From the NCBI RefSeq assembly GCF_963576615.1, contig NC_088716.1, positions 60,032,228 through 60,096,227 on the forward strand: 64,000 nt of DNA, given 5' to 3'. This DNA comes from Watersipora subatra (Eukaryota > Bryozoa > Gymnolaemata > Cheilostomatida > Watersiporidae). How positions within the stretch are numbered: position 1 is the first letter of the stretch; every line of letters begins with the position of its first letter. A model generated the notes under the pieces. The model saw only the letters and a program-made list of their open reading frames with translations. It made no database searches and was not told where the DNA came from. A program made the position numbers and the translations under genes. Of this stretch, positions 11,200-22,913 are shown piece after piece.

Positions 11200-11984
11200 C
11201 TAAAACTTCACTCATAAAAAGCGACAACAAGTGTGCTGACTAGAAAAGAATAAGAGCATCTACTAGTGATGCTTTAGTGGTGCAACTTTATTACTAAATG
11301 TATCTAGCCTCAGCTTTTGCCATGAAGTCTGTAATAGACGATACTACGATAAAACTACAAACTAACCTTGATAAAATTTAATTCAATTACATGGTATATT
11401 GAGCACAATAGTAAAACATATGAAGGAATGTATGATTAAAGCCAAATAGTAACAATAATATTCAAGAAAGTGTAGAAATATGCCTATGTAGCTGACTGAC
11501 CTTTGCCTCCAATATCAGGCACATGGTTGAAATAAGCTGAATATAGAGTAATGAAATATTATTGAAACCAAAATATTGGTTATGTTGATTGCATGAAGGC
11601 AAACACTAAACTAACTAATAATGAACAAAAAACTGCTGATTTGGTTGTACGGTGTTGTGACATGGTGCTTTCCCTAAATTTTATTGGTATGTGTTACATC
11701 CGGCCATATTTCTGGACCATTTGAGAGTGGACACGCCACAAAGGTCAGAGATTGGCTTGAACACCCACTGGCAGCTATAAAAAATGCGTACAAAGGCATG
11801 ATGTACGTGGAGCCATCTCAGCCTTCACACTCCAACCTTAATTTTGGCAAAATTAACCAAGTCGAAATGTAAGAATATTGTACTACTGCTACAGTTAAGA
11901 TATTATGGCTACTAAATTACTACTATATGCTATACTAAACTATCTATATTACCATGTGCACCGCTGTTCACAACTAGTTACGCT
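11200..11984. other. Unassigned flank of the BEL/Pao relic
   Basis: This could contain the BEL 3' LTR, but I cannot define one. A plus-strand 62-codon frame (11684-11872) has protein-like composition (HATKVRDWLEHPLAAIKNAY) and raised GC but no clear splice sites. I see no other repeat of the window here. Confidence 0.35.
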
Positions 11985-13710
11985 TTGCAGGGAGGAGAAG
12001 CACCAGTTTTTGAACTGGCCTTTTCAGTACAGAAGCTGCCTACATTTGTTTCCCCTTCTTATCTAGCGTCTTATTCGTGAGACGAATCTTTACACACCTC
12101 ACTAGATTATCTTTCCCTGGGAAAGTTTCCTCGATCACCCCTGTCCGCTATTGATTCCTGGGAGCATTGTCATCGGTCAGCAAGACAATGTCACCTTTGA
12201 CTAGATTCTGGCACTTGCTTTGACATTTTCGGTGAGTGTCTAGTGTGCAAAGATAGTCTACTTTTCATTGTTCCCAAAATTTGTTTTTAAATTGTCAGTC
12301 GACAGTGGTCGACTATTGACCGTATTCCTCGCTTCGTAGAAGACTGTTCGAAGGCTGGGGGTGTCTAATCTTCCTTTGAAGGTTTGTGTCATACCATTTA
12401 GCGCAGCCTTGACAGTTTTGATGCTCCACTCCCACAGGCCTCCTGTATGACTGGCAGAGGGAGCGTTGAACTTAAATTTGATCATGTCATCTTTGCCCTT
12501 ATTTCTAGCTTTTTGGCTTATACATTCCAGCTGTTTGTCTAGTTCATTTCTGGCGCCTATAAAATTAGTAACTTGGTCACAGTATATAATAGTACTCACT
12601 GAACCTTGTATGCACATATAGCACCTCAAAGCATCCAAGAAGGCGTCATTAGACTTTTGTTCATGAAACTCAATGTGGATACCCTTAGAATACATACAAA
12701 CGAAACTAAGACTCTACCGTTTCACTTCTGTCCTCCTGTCTTTCACTGTGTAGGGCTCAAAGCAGTCGATTCTAACATGAGTATATGGGTATTTAAGCTC
12801 TGTCTTTTTTTGGGCAGGTCAGCCATCTGCTGGTCTGCGAGTTTTTCCCCAAGTCTCTTACATACCATGCATTTATATATGGCGTCCTTGACTAGCTTAT
12901 TTTCTAGAACGACCTCATAACCAGCTCCTCTTATAGCTCCGAGGGTTGTTGTTCTCCTTTGATGATATAACTTTTGATGGTAATGCCTCACTAGAAGCTT
13001 GGCTATGTGGGTGCTCTTGGGTATTATGAGTGGTTGTCTTTCTTGAAGACTTAGGGCAGTCGAGTTTTTTACCCTTCCACCAATACGCAGTAGTTAGTCG
13101 GGGTCTAAATATGAATTCAGTTTAGCAATGCTACTCTGTTTCCAGGTAGTTCCTTTGTTGATGTGTTTGATGTTTTGCTCGTAGGCCTCAATTTGCGCCA
13201 GTTTGACAATGACTTTCTCGGGGGTTTTTAGGTCATCCACAAAGAGTATAGGCTTCTTCCAACATTTATTAGATGTCATTTTTTACAGTTTGCTATGGCC
13301 TGAACGAGGCTTTTCCAGGAGCTGAACTTGCTGAAGATTTTTTCTCTAACTTTCATTTTCTTAGGCTGGGATTGCAGGTCCGTTTTGACATGCTTTAGTT
13401 CAGGGTCTTTGTCTGTAGCTTGTTGATAATCTGTTTGATTTCCAGATAGGGGTGTAATGTCCGGAGTTTGCAGAAACTCAGGACCTTCCCACCACATAGA
13501 TTGCTGAAGATCTTTCACGCGGGTTGCTCGAGAAACTATGTCAGCAGGGTAAATTGACCCTGCGATGGAAAACCATTGATTGGGGTAAAACAAACTGCGT
13601 ATCTCTTTTACTCGGTTGGCTACAAACATGTGGTAGCGTGCATCGCTATTATTTATTCCTTCCTAGTGTGATTTGGAAGTCTGACCAGAAGAACTGTCCT
13701 AAAAAGTTAT
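11985..13710 (-). pseudogene. BEL/Pao LTR retrotransposon pol fragment
   Basis: Read on the minus strand from 13710 to 11985, the pieces follow BEL/Pao pol order. First comes the RNase H end (FFWSDFQITLG), then ARYHMFVANRVKEI and NPADIVSR-like text with MWWEGPEFL. Next is an HHCC-type zinc-binding segment (CMVCKRLGEKLADQQMADLP). Then the integrase core: CDQVTNFIGARNELDKQL, FKFNAPSASHTGGLWE and NSRPLS. Last is the C-terminal domain with GDIVLL and FPGKDNLVR. Frames change several times and stops interrupt it. Protease and most of the reverse transcriptase are missing because the Gypsy G1 fragment abuts at about 13700. Confidence 0.85.
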
Positions 13711-14500
13711 TTCCAGCACTTGTTCTCCAAACTCTAATGGTGGAAGCTCTTTGGCTGTTTTATCATAGTTCAGTTTGGTTTGTTGCTGATAGTTGTTTAT
13801 CTGTGTAGTGGGATGTACCACTGCAGCTGGTGTCAGTGGTTCACTGGTAATAGGCAAACTGCTCCTGATACTTCGGTTAAACAGCCTTTCAGATGGACTG
13901 TATGCACATCCTGTAACTGGTGCTTGCCGGTAAGCCGGAAGGGATCGATAGATATCTTCATAAGTTTTCCCACTCTTTTCTATCAAATTTTTGATTGTTT
14001 GTACATAGCGCTCTGCCATGCCATTAAAATTTGAGTAATGAATACTAGAGGTAGCTATGGCAAGTTCCCATTCATCAGCAAACTTCCTCATACACACACT
14101 GTTGAATGGCATATTGCCCGCCATGATATTTAAGAGCATTCCATGCACTGAGAATATAAACTTTAGTGCTAATATGACATCACCAGCTGCTTTGTTGCGA
14201 ATCTGTCTGAGCTCCAGAAAATGTGAGTAGGAATCAACAACTACTAGATAGCTGTTGGATCTGAAGTCCATGGTATCCATAGCTAACTTGGTCTAAGGGA
14301 GACTCGCAATTTTATGTGGTAAATTAGGCTCCTTTTGCTGTTGATCTGCAAATCTTGCACATGGGCTGCAACTAAACACAGTTAGCTGAATATCATTATT
14401 GAGTCCGGGCCAATTCACCATATTACGTGCTCTTTCTCTGCACTTTTAATTTCTTAGGTGGCCACTGTGTCGCTTTAGCATTTTTTGCGCTCTGTCTCAG
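13699..14500 (-). pseudogene. Gypsy G1 integrase
   Basis: The 193-codon open part holds the integrase core: the first catalytic Asp in LVVVDSYSHFLE, a degenerate second site (IMAGNMPF, where SDNG-type text is usual, so the second Asp is lost), and the Glu in GMAERYVQTIKNLI. The C-terminal part carries YDKTAKELPPLEFGEQV. The HHCC zinc-binding part lies upstream (14281-14500) in broken frames. It joins pre-integrated cDNA to the genome in active relatives; this copy cannot. Confidence 0.85.
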
Positions 14501-14719
14501 GTGTTAGCAGTCTCTCTTCCAAATAAATGAAGCCATTACATTCATACAAATTCGCTCTAACTTGCCAGTAGGGCTGTATAATTGAGGGAGCTTGGCTCTC
14601 GCAGCTCCAATTCCACCCTTCGTGTATGGTGGATAGCAGCACTTTCATTACAGGGTCAGCAGTCTATGCTTGGTTCAGCTGAGATCTCCGGTCATTAGTA
14701 ACCTCCAAACCGTGAATCA

Positions 14720-15554
14720 TCACAGCCTGCTCATCTTCAAAGTATTATGCTGATTAAGTTTATCTTTGAGGAAAGCTCTGGATAGAGTATCAGCCAAGTG
14801 TAAGTGTTTGTCAAGTACATGCTTTACATCATCCACTTGATAACGCTGCAACCAGATTAAAAGTCTTTGAAGTTTAAGGGATGCTTGATGAATAAATTTC
14901 TTTAGTACAGAGATCAGCAGGCTATGGTCTGTCTGTACTTTTATAGGGTGACCATCAACACAATGGTTGAACCGTTCACAGCCAAACACAATAGCTAGGA
15001 GTTCTTTGTCAATCTGTCGGTAGTTTACCTCTGCAGCAGTAAATGAGCGTGAAGCATTGGCAATCGGATGACCATTTTTTAGCAGCGCAGCCCCTAAACC
15101 ATATTGAGGCATCGACCTGTAGTTGTGCTTCATCTTCCACATCAAAATACTGTAAAACAGGCTCACTGGTAAGAAGCTTCTTGATTTGTTGTAGCGCTGC
15201 TGTGTGTTCATGTTCCCAGGACCAAACAATATCTTTTTTGAGAAGAGGCCTTAATGGCTGTGTGAGGCTAAACATGTTAGGCATGTATAGTGATAAGAAA
15301 TTTAAAGTGCCAAAAAGCCTCTGTGTTTTAGTTTTATCTGTTGGAGAGGGCATCTATTCAATAGCCCTATAATTTTGCTTGGATTTGGGCGAAGCCTTCA
15401 CTAGACAAAATATGTCCTAAATACACTACTTCAGATTTCTTCAACTGTATTTTGTTTTTATACAACTTGACATTAACCCCTTTAGCTCTCTTCAGTAGAC
15501 GTCTTAGATTTTCATCGTGTTCTTCTTGAGTACATCCAGCCATGACAGTATCAT
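14720..15554 (-). pseudogene. Gypsy G1 reverse transcriptase (3' half) and RNase H
   Basis: The first piece (15554-15367) has the DDTVMAG of the polymerase active site at the Helentron junction, then GCTQEEHDENLRRLL and VVYLGHILSSEGF. The next has the connection and RNase H: KTKTQRLFGTLNFLSLYMPN, FTAAEVNYRQIDKELLAIVF, and DGHPIKVQTDHSLL. It ends with HLADTLSRAF. At least two frameshifts separate the pieces. Confidence 0.85.
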
Positions 15555-17430
15555 CCCACGACCAAACACGAGCGAAGCGATTGTTTGAGATCTTTATGAT
15601 AAATGCATATGTGCACATAACTCACAAAAATTATTAATCAACACCATCGCAAACCCTTGTACCAAAATCTTATCAAAAAATTTAACCATTTTTCAATGGA
15701 GTCGTTTAAGTATAATAACGATACAAAACACATATAAACCTACTTAAATATGTTACCAAGTCTTTGAAATTAGTAGACAATATCCGAAACCTTACCCGTC
15801 TGATTGGATAATACATAACTAGATAGATTAATTTGGCCTAAAATCACTAATTAATCCTGACGAGCTTTTGTTAATCAAAATGAAGACCGGCCAATGAAAC
15901 GCCGATAAAGCCGTGCGACCGAGAGTAGAACCATTAAGTCATTTGTATTTCATGAGAAAAAGGTACACATTTCACCAGTCTATGGCATTGTCCAATTGCC
16001 GAAGGTTTGTAATATTTTTCCGTTTTTAATATCTTGCAAAAATATTTAATTATAAGAATAATTATTTGATTTTATAAAATTATTATAAGATTTAATTATA
16101 AGAATAATTATTCAAATTTATTTATCCGAAGGTTTCTGTAATAAGCGTAGACCGTTTGAGGCATAGACCGATTTACAGGTACGAAATTGTGGTACACAGT
16201 TTATCAGCCTGTTTTTTTGTCAAATTACCGAAGGTTTCATTAAATTATTTAGAACGTTAGCCAAAATTCTTTACATCTTATGTACAAGCTAGGGCCGAAC
16301 TGCAACGCCCCTTCATGACGAGAAAATTTTTTTATTTTGCTCCAGTTTGCAGAAAACTTCTAGATGCGTGAATGCTGATACTGCTTTCTGTTACAGATCG
16401 CTATCAAAACCATTATACATTCAACACAACCAACTTTCAAGCTGTGTATATTAGACAGCAGCTTGCCATTTGACTTCTAATATTGCATTTCAGAGATATA
16501 ATAAACATATTTTCTTATTGCTGTTGTTAAATTACATACAGTACAGTAGGTTAGGCCTGCAGCTTTAATTATTATCTATTTTATTGTTGTAAAACATAGG
16601 TTTGAGATAGTCATAGATTAGGTGGGATTTTTATACAGCTTTTTGTTTTGCATAATTGACTTTTTGAATTTAATTTCAAATTAACTTGAGAACTACCATG
16701 AACATACAACTTTCCAGAACACCACGTCGTGGCCGTTGCCAATGCAGTGGCCGTCCACGTGTCTCTCAATTATTACAGCTCAATAGGAGGATAAATAGAA
16801 GGTCCTCACAGCAACCATCAACATCAAATGCTAATGTTCAACAACACTCTACTCAAATTAATAACAACAACTCATCTGATTCAGAGAATTCTTTAGTAAA
16901 TGTTGTAGGCGATGTAAATGACATGGATTTGGCAGCCCATTTGTTTTCAGATGATGATCATGATTTTATGGACATCATTGATCATGAAAATAATGTACAA
17001 ACAATATTGTTCCTCCCAATACTGCCCACCTTCATCACATTCCTCATTTTCAATCTTTAGATTGTCCTGATTTTGAAGAACTGCATAACAACTTTCTAGG
17101 CAGACTGGACAACAACATATCACAGATCACATGTACTGGATGTAATGAGAAACATTTCATTACATACAATGCTCAAATACAATAATGTCATACGTGCCAA
17201 CAAGTTAGACCTGACACTGTTAATAAATTCAGTGCAGCCAACAATATGGAAGCAGGTACATTTTTTGAATTTTTATCTTCTCTTACACTTATAGAACAGT
17301 TACCCATTGCTCAGGTTAATCCTACGATGTCAATATTCCGTCATCCGCGTGTTTTTCAACAATCAGCAGTACCCTTTCTTTTTTCCATTATCACTTTGGT
17401 CGTTGGTTGTATGACAGGGAAATTTCTAGT
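15555..17430 (+). mobile_element. Helentron-like Helitron, family B (copy 2), inside Gypsy G1
   Basis: The left end is CCCACGACCAAACACGAGCG, with the stem CCAAACA...TGTTTGA close to it. The right end is TTTGGTCGTTGG followed by a TGTATGACA hairpin and AAATTTCTAGT. It splits the G1 reverse transcriptase between codons for the LFGLHSSAEVF segment (right of it) and the DDTVMAG segment (left of it), so it is younger than G1. Interior sequence is close to copy 1 and retains more of the replicase N-terminal region. Confidence 0.8.
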
Positions 17431-17446
17431 CAAAATATATAGCTAG
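16686..17446 (+). pseudogene. Helitron replicase N-terminal remnant
   Basis: A basic N-terminus (PRRGRCQCSGRPRVSQL) leads to an Asn/Ser-rich linker and an acidic DDDHDFMDIIDHE stretch. After a frameshift comes DCPDFEELHNNFLGRLDNN, a zinc-binding-like CTGCNEKHFITYNAQ with CHTCQQ after a stop, then EFLSSLTLIEQLPIAQVNP. The last block resembles the conserved region found at the N-terminus of many Helitron Rep-helicase proteins (the type annotated DUF6570). Everything downstream (Rep, helicase) is deleted. Family is from memory of the motif, so moderate confidence. Confidence 0.6.
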
Positions 17447-18121
17447 GTTTAAATCCCAAAAATAGCTGCTCCTCCCTCTTCTTAAAAACCTCAGCAGATG
17501 AATGCAATCCAAAGAGCAGCTTTTGAAAATAATGGCGTCCAAACGTGGTGTTAAAAGTTATCAGCATACTGCTTTGCTAACTCAAGGTTATGTACCAGTA
17601 ACCGTGTTTCATGTCTAAGATAGTGAAGTGTTTCATACCACTGAACTTAAAAGCAATGTCATTCAGAGTGGGTATGTAGTGGCGCTCACTAAGTATAGCT
17701 TTGTTGAGATCTTTAAGGTCTAAGCTTATTCTGGTACTTGTCAAGCAGCATGTACAACTGGTGTGACCGTCTTGCCTACTTGTATATTAGGCTCATTGTT
17801 TAGACAGTCAATTCCTTCAAAAACCTCGGGAAATTCTTCCAAAATACTTGGCAAGCTATCCACACATTTTACTAGATCAAGACCCACACAGGCCTGCAAT
17901 CCAAGAATATGTGTGTAGTTTTCATCCGCAACCTCAAATGTTAGAGCTTGCTTATGTCCACCTATAATCATCGTAATCTCAGTTTGGCCAACATTGGGAA
18001 TCACTGTTTTGCCATAACCCAGTAAGGTTGTTGAGTGCTGAACTTGCCAGCCTAGCTGTTCCACTACCGATTTTTCAATGAAATTGGCTTCAGCACCCAT
18101 GTCTAATTTACAATTGACCAT
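17446..18121 (-). pseudogene. Gypsy G1 protease and reverse transcriptase (5' half)
   Basis: The 126-codon frame (17741-18121) is a retropepsin region: LDMGAEANFIEKSVVEQLGW occupies the place of the usual D-T/S-G-A motif, with Met in the middle position, and ILGLQACVGL is the flap-distal ILG block. Downstream, in broken frames, are reverse transcriptase blocks RISLDLKDLNKAI and HFTILDMKHGYW (with the first catalytic Asp), then LFGLHSSAEVF just before the Helentron. Confidence 0.8.
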
Positions 18122-18160
18122 TGTTTCAGATCTACTGTTGTTTAGTTGAAGTGGTTTGCT

Positions 18161-19030
18161 TCATGACTTTCCATTTGTTAGAGAATCCACAGCTCTAATG
18201 TGTAAGGTGTTCATTCTATCAGTAGGTGGGCTATCATCTGTCTCAAACACTTTCGCACTCTTTAACATACATTTCTTCGCAAAGTGGTTTCGCCCTCCAC
18301 AATTCTTGCGCTGCTGGCCATAAGCTGAACACTTGCCATTGACATGTTGGTATCCACAATGTCTACAGTTGTATCTAAAATTTTCATTCGATTTAGCCAC
18401 AGATTCATTTGATTTAGTTTCTACTTTATCTACTGAGATAGCTACCTTGTCTCCATCAGATAATTTGCTTAGTTGTAACTGTGTTACTCCTGCAGCCCTA
18501 ATGTCTCCTACAGCTCGAGCAAGCATCATATCCGGGTCTCTCAACATTTTTTCTTTGAGCTTATCAGAGAATAAACCAGAAACTAGTTTGCAAAGCAGCA
18601 TTCTTTCCTGCAAATTACTAAACTCGCATTTTGCTGCTTGCATTTTCAAGCGTTGAACAAAAGAGTCTACATTTTCACCCATACCCTGTGACAGATTCCA
18701 TAAAGTACACAATTCATATAGAATGTTACGCCTAGGATTACAGTAATTTTCAAACTGCAATAACATCAGCAAGTGTGTTTTCATTGTGACCATCTTCATA
18801 TTCAAATTGTGACTAAATTTCGTAAGCCTTCTCATCATCAGTATGCAAAAGTATAACTACCTGCCTGACCGATATAGCTGCATCACCATCGGGAAAGTTC
18901 TGTGGGTCAACAACAGTGCTTGCGCTGAATTGAAACTGGCGCACCACTTTCTCCAGTTTCCAGCCACAATTCCCTCAAAGAATAACTCCTCTGGAAGTTT
19001 CAAACCCCCATGTAAACTCAATCAGCTCTA
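18161..19030 (-). pseudogene. Gypsy G1 gag (capsid and zinc knuckle)
   Basis: The first piece (about 19030-18850) has capsid-start text ELFFEGIVAGNWRKW. After a stop, a 225-codon frame holds the capsid (FENYCNPRRNILYEL, SFVQRLKMQAAKCEF, LVSGLFSDKLKEKML) and a nucleocapsid with cysteines CRHCGYQHVNGKCSAYGQ and CGGRNHFAKKC. The second knuckle has lost its first spacing. It packages element RNA in active relatives. Confidence 0.8.
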
Positions 19031-19139
19031 GATATTGACACAACACTAAGCTAGACTAACGGCCAGCTCTAGGTATCAGAAGAAGATCCAATTCTAAATG
19101 ACTATCAGCAACTTCAGTTTTCCGAACTGTCCGTGTTTA

Positions 19140-19151
19140 CCACTGCTACCA
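19140..19151 (-). promoter_or_regulatory. Primer-binding site of Gypsy G1
   Basis: TGGTAGCAGTGG directly follows the LTR on the minus strand, the position expected for the tRNA primer-binding site. The same pattern (TGGTNGCAG) follows the LTRs of G2 and G3. The matching host tRNA cannot be named from here. Confidence 0.55.
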
Positions 19152-19364
19152 TATAGTATTATTACCTAGTATAGTGTTTTTAGTTTCGAAATTCACTATT
19201 GTTAATACTTGCACACAGGCTAGCTGGCCAGGATTAGGAATTGTTATAAGGGAAACAGAAGATTTATTAATATTTTGAATCTTCACACATGTCGCTAGTC
19301 TCACCGTGTCCGTGATCTCGTGGCATGCGTGGATCATGTTTTCATGATTACTAACAATGTTACA
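19152..19364 (-). mobile_element. 5' LTR of Gypsy G1
   Basis: 213 bp, starting TGTAACATTG on the minus strand and ending at the primer-binding site. It aligns with the solo LTR at 8563-8784. A TTAATAAATC phrase gives a polyadenylation-type AATAAA. Confidence 0.75.
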
Positions 19365-19913
19365 ATCTTTAAAGGTTCACTTGCAACAACATTCACATTA
19401 CAGTTATTTGGTATCAAAAGATTTGCCATGTTTTACTCTCCTATGTTATAGGCACAAAATATGTGGCAATGTGATTACAAGCTTTTAAAAGCTAAAAAAA
19501 ACAGTTAATCGCTGCCATCACGAAACCGCAGTAGATTGAAATCAGTTTATTTCTCTGACGTAGTCATTAAATTTGTTTTTTGTTGTCACGTGATGTTCTC
19601 CCTTAAATTGAAAGGCCAATAAAAGGCTCAATATAAAACTTCTCGTAGCACCAGCTTATGACAAACACTTTGGGCTTTACCGAAGACCCGGTATCAAATA
19701 TCGATGCTTGCTAATTTACAGTTTTGTTTCGGCTTGGTTTAATCGTCTAGTTGTAATCTGATCATGCGACCCATACTTCGCAAATAATTTCTGCAGCATT
19801 TTTTTTTATTGTCACAGGTGACTAACAGTCTCATCATGTTTATCAGACAATGATATGGACTTCTTCGAGCTAAGGTTAAAAAATTAAACGGATTTTCATG
19901 GTAGGTTATAAGA

Positions 19914-22549
19914 CAGGGGTGTCCAAACTTTTTTCACTGAGGGCCACATACATAAAATATAGGAGGGGCTGGGCCACTTACTAGAAATTAGGTATATAGC
20001 CTTAAATTTAGTGTATTTACCTACATATGCATGCTTATTAACACACGGGTACTGTTGAATAGATTTTTTACTCACCTAAAGTGGGAACGGCATTGCACTC
20101 AGTGGGAGCAGTGATGCTGCGCTTTGGACCAAAGGATGGCTGGCAGGTCTGCAGTAAACTTAGTGGTTGCGATGCGGAGGACATCATGGAGATGGCTGTC
20201 GGTCATTTTGGTTCTCATTCTGCTTTTGTTAAGTGTTAACAGAGAAAATGTTTGCTCACATATGTATGTTGAGCCAAATAGACTGATCATTCTTTTCGCG
20301 TGGCGTCTCATCATAGGAAACTTTTCCTTTTCCAAGCTCGGGTAGAACTCGGGGAGGGAAAGCTGCTGATGTTGATTCTTCAGAACATCATCACACTGGA
20401 TTTTGATGAGTTCTAATTGCAGATTTTCTTCCACTTTTTTGGCATCCACCAAGAAAGGAGTCACAATTAGCTTGATTTATTTATCACTGACAGAAAAATC
20501 CTGGAAGTGCTGTCTGAATTCTGTTTCGAGACATGCAATCTCAGACACATATTTCCCTTTTTTAGCAGAAAGGTTGGCCTGTGGATACGCAGTTCTGATT
20601 TCGGACAGTGTGGGGAAGTGCACAACGTTGAAGTTGCGCAGTTGTGTCTTAAAGAGATTGAGCTTCACACAAAATGCTTTCATGTGCGCATAAAGTTGTG
20701 GTACAAGCTGATCTTTCCCTTGTAGGCTCTTGTTCAGGGTGGTTAAATGATCAGTAAGATCAACTAAAAATGCTAGGTCTGCCAACCATAGAGGGTCACT
20801 CAGCTCATGAAGAGGTCGATCCTTCTCTTTTAAAAACTGGTCAATTTCTGACCTCAGGGAGTAAAAACGTTTCAGCACGGCACCGCGGCTTAGCCAGCGC
20901 ACATCCGAGTGGTAGAGTAGATCTCCATATTCAGCATTCACATCAGAAAGAAAAGCCTGAAATTCTCTGTAGTACAGCCCTCTTGCTTGGATTATGTTGA
21001 CAGTTTTCACAACTGTGTTCATTACATCTCCAAGATTGACTGTCTTGGCACAAAGGGCTTCTTGGTGAACAATACAGTGCATTTTAACAGCCTCACCTTC
21101 AGTCTCTTTCACCTTAGCGCACACCATAGACGCCATTCCTTTATGTGCACCTGCCATAGCTGGAGCCCCGTCTGTTGTAACTCCACACAGCTTGTCCCAT
21201 TTAAGTCCCATTTTGTCAATTGAGTCTGATACAGCTTCAAAAATATCCATACCCGTTGTTGTGCCTTTTAGACTCTTAAGATCGAGCAGCTCCTCTGTAA
21301 CTCCAAAGTTCTCGTCCACTCCCCCGCAAAAAAGTTAGCAGCTGTACGGTGTCTGTGGCATCAGTGCTTTCATCGCATGCGATGGAGTAAAAATCAAAAG
21401 CACAAGCTTTATCAGACAGTTGCAGTTTAACGTTGGCTGACAAGTCTTCAATGCGTTGCGCAACTGTATTTCTAGACATGCTGACGTTGTTGAAGTCCTG
21501 CACTTTCTTCGGGCACATTATTTCGGCGACTTTACCGAGGCAGTGTTTTATGAGGTCTCCATCTGAAAAAGGCTTGCCGTGTCTTGCGATGAGTTGGGCG
21601 ACATCATAGCTGGCTATTGTAGCCTTTTCCTGGACTTTTTGAGCATGCAAAAATACTGTTGCTGACCCTGCAGTTTAGCTATCCATTTGCTTTACTTTCT
21701 GCTCTCGCTCAGCACCAGTGTAGGACGCATAGGCCTGATGTTTGGTCTCATAATGACGTCGTACATTATACTCTTTCATAATTGCCACAGTTTCAGTGCA
21801 GATCAAACAGACACACTTCCCCTTGAATTCTTTGAAGAAATACTCACTCTCCCACCGTGTCTGAAACTTTCTGCACTCACTTTCTACCTTTCGCTTCTTT
21901 GGTTCTGCCATGTTTAGTAACGGGTAAATTTTTTCTGTGATTGGCCTTTTTGGCGGTAGATGCGAAAAGCCGAACGCGCCGAATGACCGAACGCACTGAA
22001 TGACTGAACAAACCGAATATTTTTTGGTAATATTTTTACTAATTATAGATTATATGTATTTTTGCCTGCAAATAGAGGCACAAATAATATTATATTTTAT
22101 ATTAATATTAATTCAATAAAGATTAGCTAACTGTCATAGATTTATATCGATATCCGGTTGAGTTTTATTATTAGCGACTCGGTTTATGTTCAGATCTACG
22201 TTCTATATAGTATGCAATATATTGGCCGTTATTCACGAACGTAATAAAATATTATATCGATAGATATAATATTACAAATCTTATAAATACAATAAATCTT
22301 ACAAATATTATAAATCGATTAGATATAATAAATATAGATATCACAACTATTATTTTAGTATTAACTTGCCTTTTTGGTGGAGCAACTGCCTTGATCAACA
22401 GTAACTCCCCCTGGTGTTAAAACTTAGAAGTGCAGGCAAAATTTGAAGTGCGGACCATATTCCATTCTGTTTATAAAATTTCTTGCGGGCCATTTAAAAA
22501 TGGACTGCGGGCCGCAGTTGGCCCGCGGGCCGTAGTTTGGACACCCCTG
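19914..22549 (-). mobile_element. hAT transposon with 8-bp target duplication
   Basis: The element spans 2636 bp. Its ends are inverted: CAGGGGTGTCCAAACTTTTT at the left and AGTTTGGACACCCCTG at the right, each followed inward by GGGCCACA/GGCCCGC-type text. The 8-bp TTATAAGA lies on both sides (19906-19913 and 22550-22557). The intact foldback copy 1 has TTATAAGA once at the corresponding point, confirming the duplication. It encodes a broken transposase on the minus strand. The right non-coding part contains AT-rich sequence and a CCGAATGACCGAACGC phrase. Confidence 0.95.
20099..21911 (-). pseudogene. hAT transposase (ZBED/GTF2IRD2-like), broken
   Basis: The N-terminus (21911-21678) starts MAEPKKRKVE and contains a BED-type zinc finger (CVCLICTE with HYETKH). 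The catalytic region follows: Asp in ACDESTDATD, TTDGAPAMAGAHKG, the C..H pair in MHCIVHQEALC, and DVRWLSRGAVLKRF. The C-terminal hAT dimerisation segment has CEQTFSLLTLNKSRMRTKM. Breaks: an in-frame TAA at 21675-21677, a 1-bp frameshift near 21320-21340 in a C-rich/A-rich stretch, and an in-frame TAA at 20477-20479. Otherwise it is nearly full length (about 600 codons). The closest relatives I recall are vertebrate and invertebrate ZBED5/GTF2IRD2-like transposases. Confidence 0.9.
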
Positions 22550-22913
22550 TTATAAGATATCAGTGCTCAAAATGACAGCATTACAATGATCATGAAATAG
22601 ATGCGTAATAACAATAGACATGGTTTTATTGAATGTGTGTAGTATATTTGTAAAAATATTTCGACAAATGAGGTTGCGTGAAAGTGTAAACAGAAGCTAT
22701 CTTGCACAACTACGTCCCATTTGAGCCGTTTTAGAAAGAGATTCTAATCTACGGCAGTTTCGTGATGGCGGCGATTAGCTGTTCGTTTTTTAGCTTTTAA
22801 GAGCTTGTAATCACATTTTTACATAGTTTGCACCTACAACACAGCGGAGTAAGACATAGTGAATCTTTTGATATCAAATAACTGTAACGTGAATTTTGTT
22901 GCAAGTCAGCCTT

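Larger units (their letters stand above)
13699..19364 (-). mobile_element. Gypsy LTR retrotransposon G1, 3'-truncated
   Basis: On the minus strand the order is LTR (19364-19152), primer-binding site, gag, protease, reverse transcriptase, RNase H, integrase, which is the Ty3/Gypsy order. The integrase ends at 13699 against the BEL relic and no 3' LTR follows, so the element is truncated there. A Helentron (15555-17430) interrupts the reverse transcriptase. Frameshifts and stops make it inactive. Confidence 0.85.
19372..22913. mobile_element. Foldback element, family A (copy 2), split by a hAT transposon
   Basis: The left part (19372-19913) and right part (22550-22913) together match copy 1 end to end, including the terminal inverted repeats starting AAGGTTCACTTGCAAC and ending GCAAGTCAGCCTT. 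A hAT element and its 8-bp duplication separate them. The foldback was therefore in place before the hAT arrived. Confidence 0.9.

Noticed and set aside
18333-18656. 107-codon plus-strand frame
   Set aside because: Antisense shadow of Gypsy G1 gag.
20403-21223. Several plus-strand frames of 70-96 codons
   Set aside because: Antisense to the hAT transposase.
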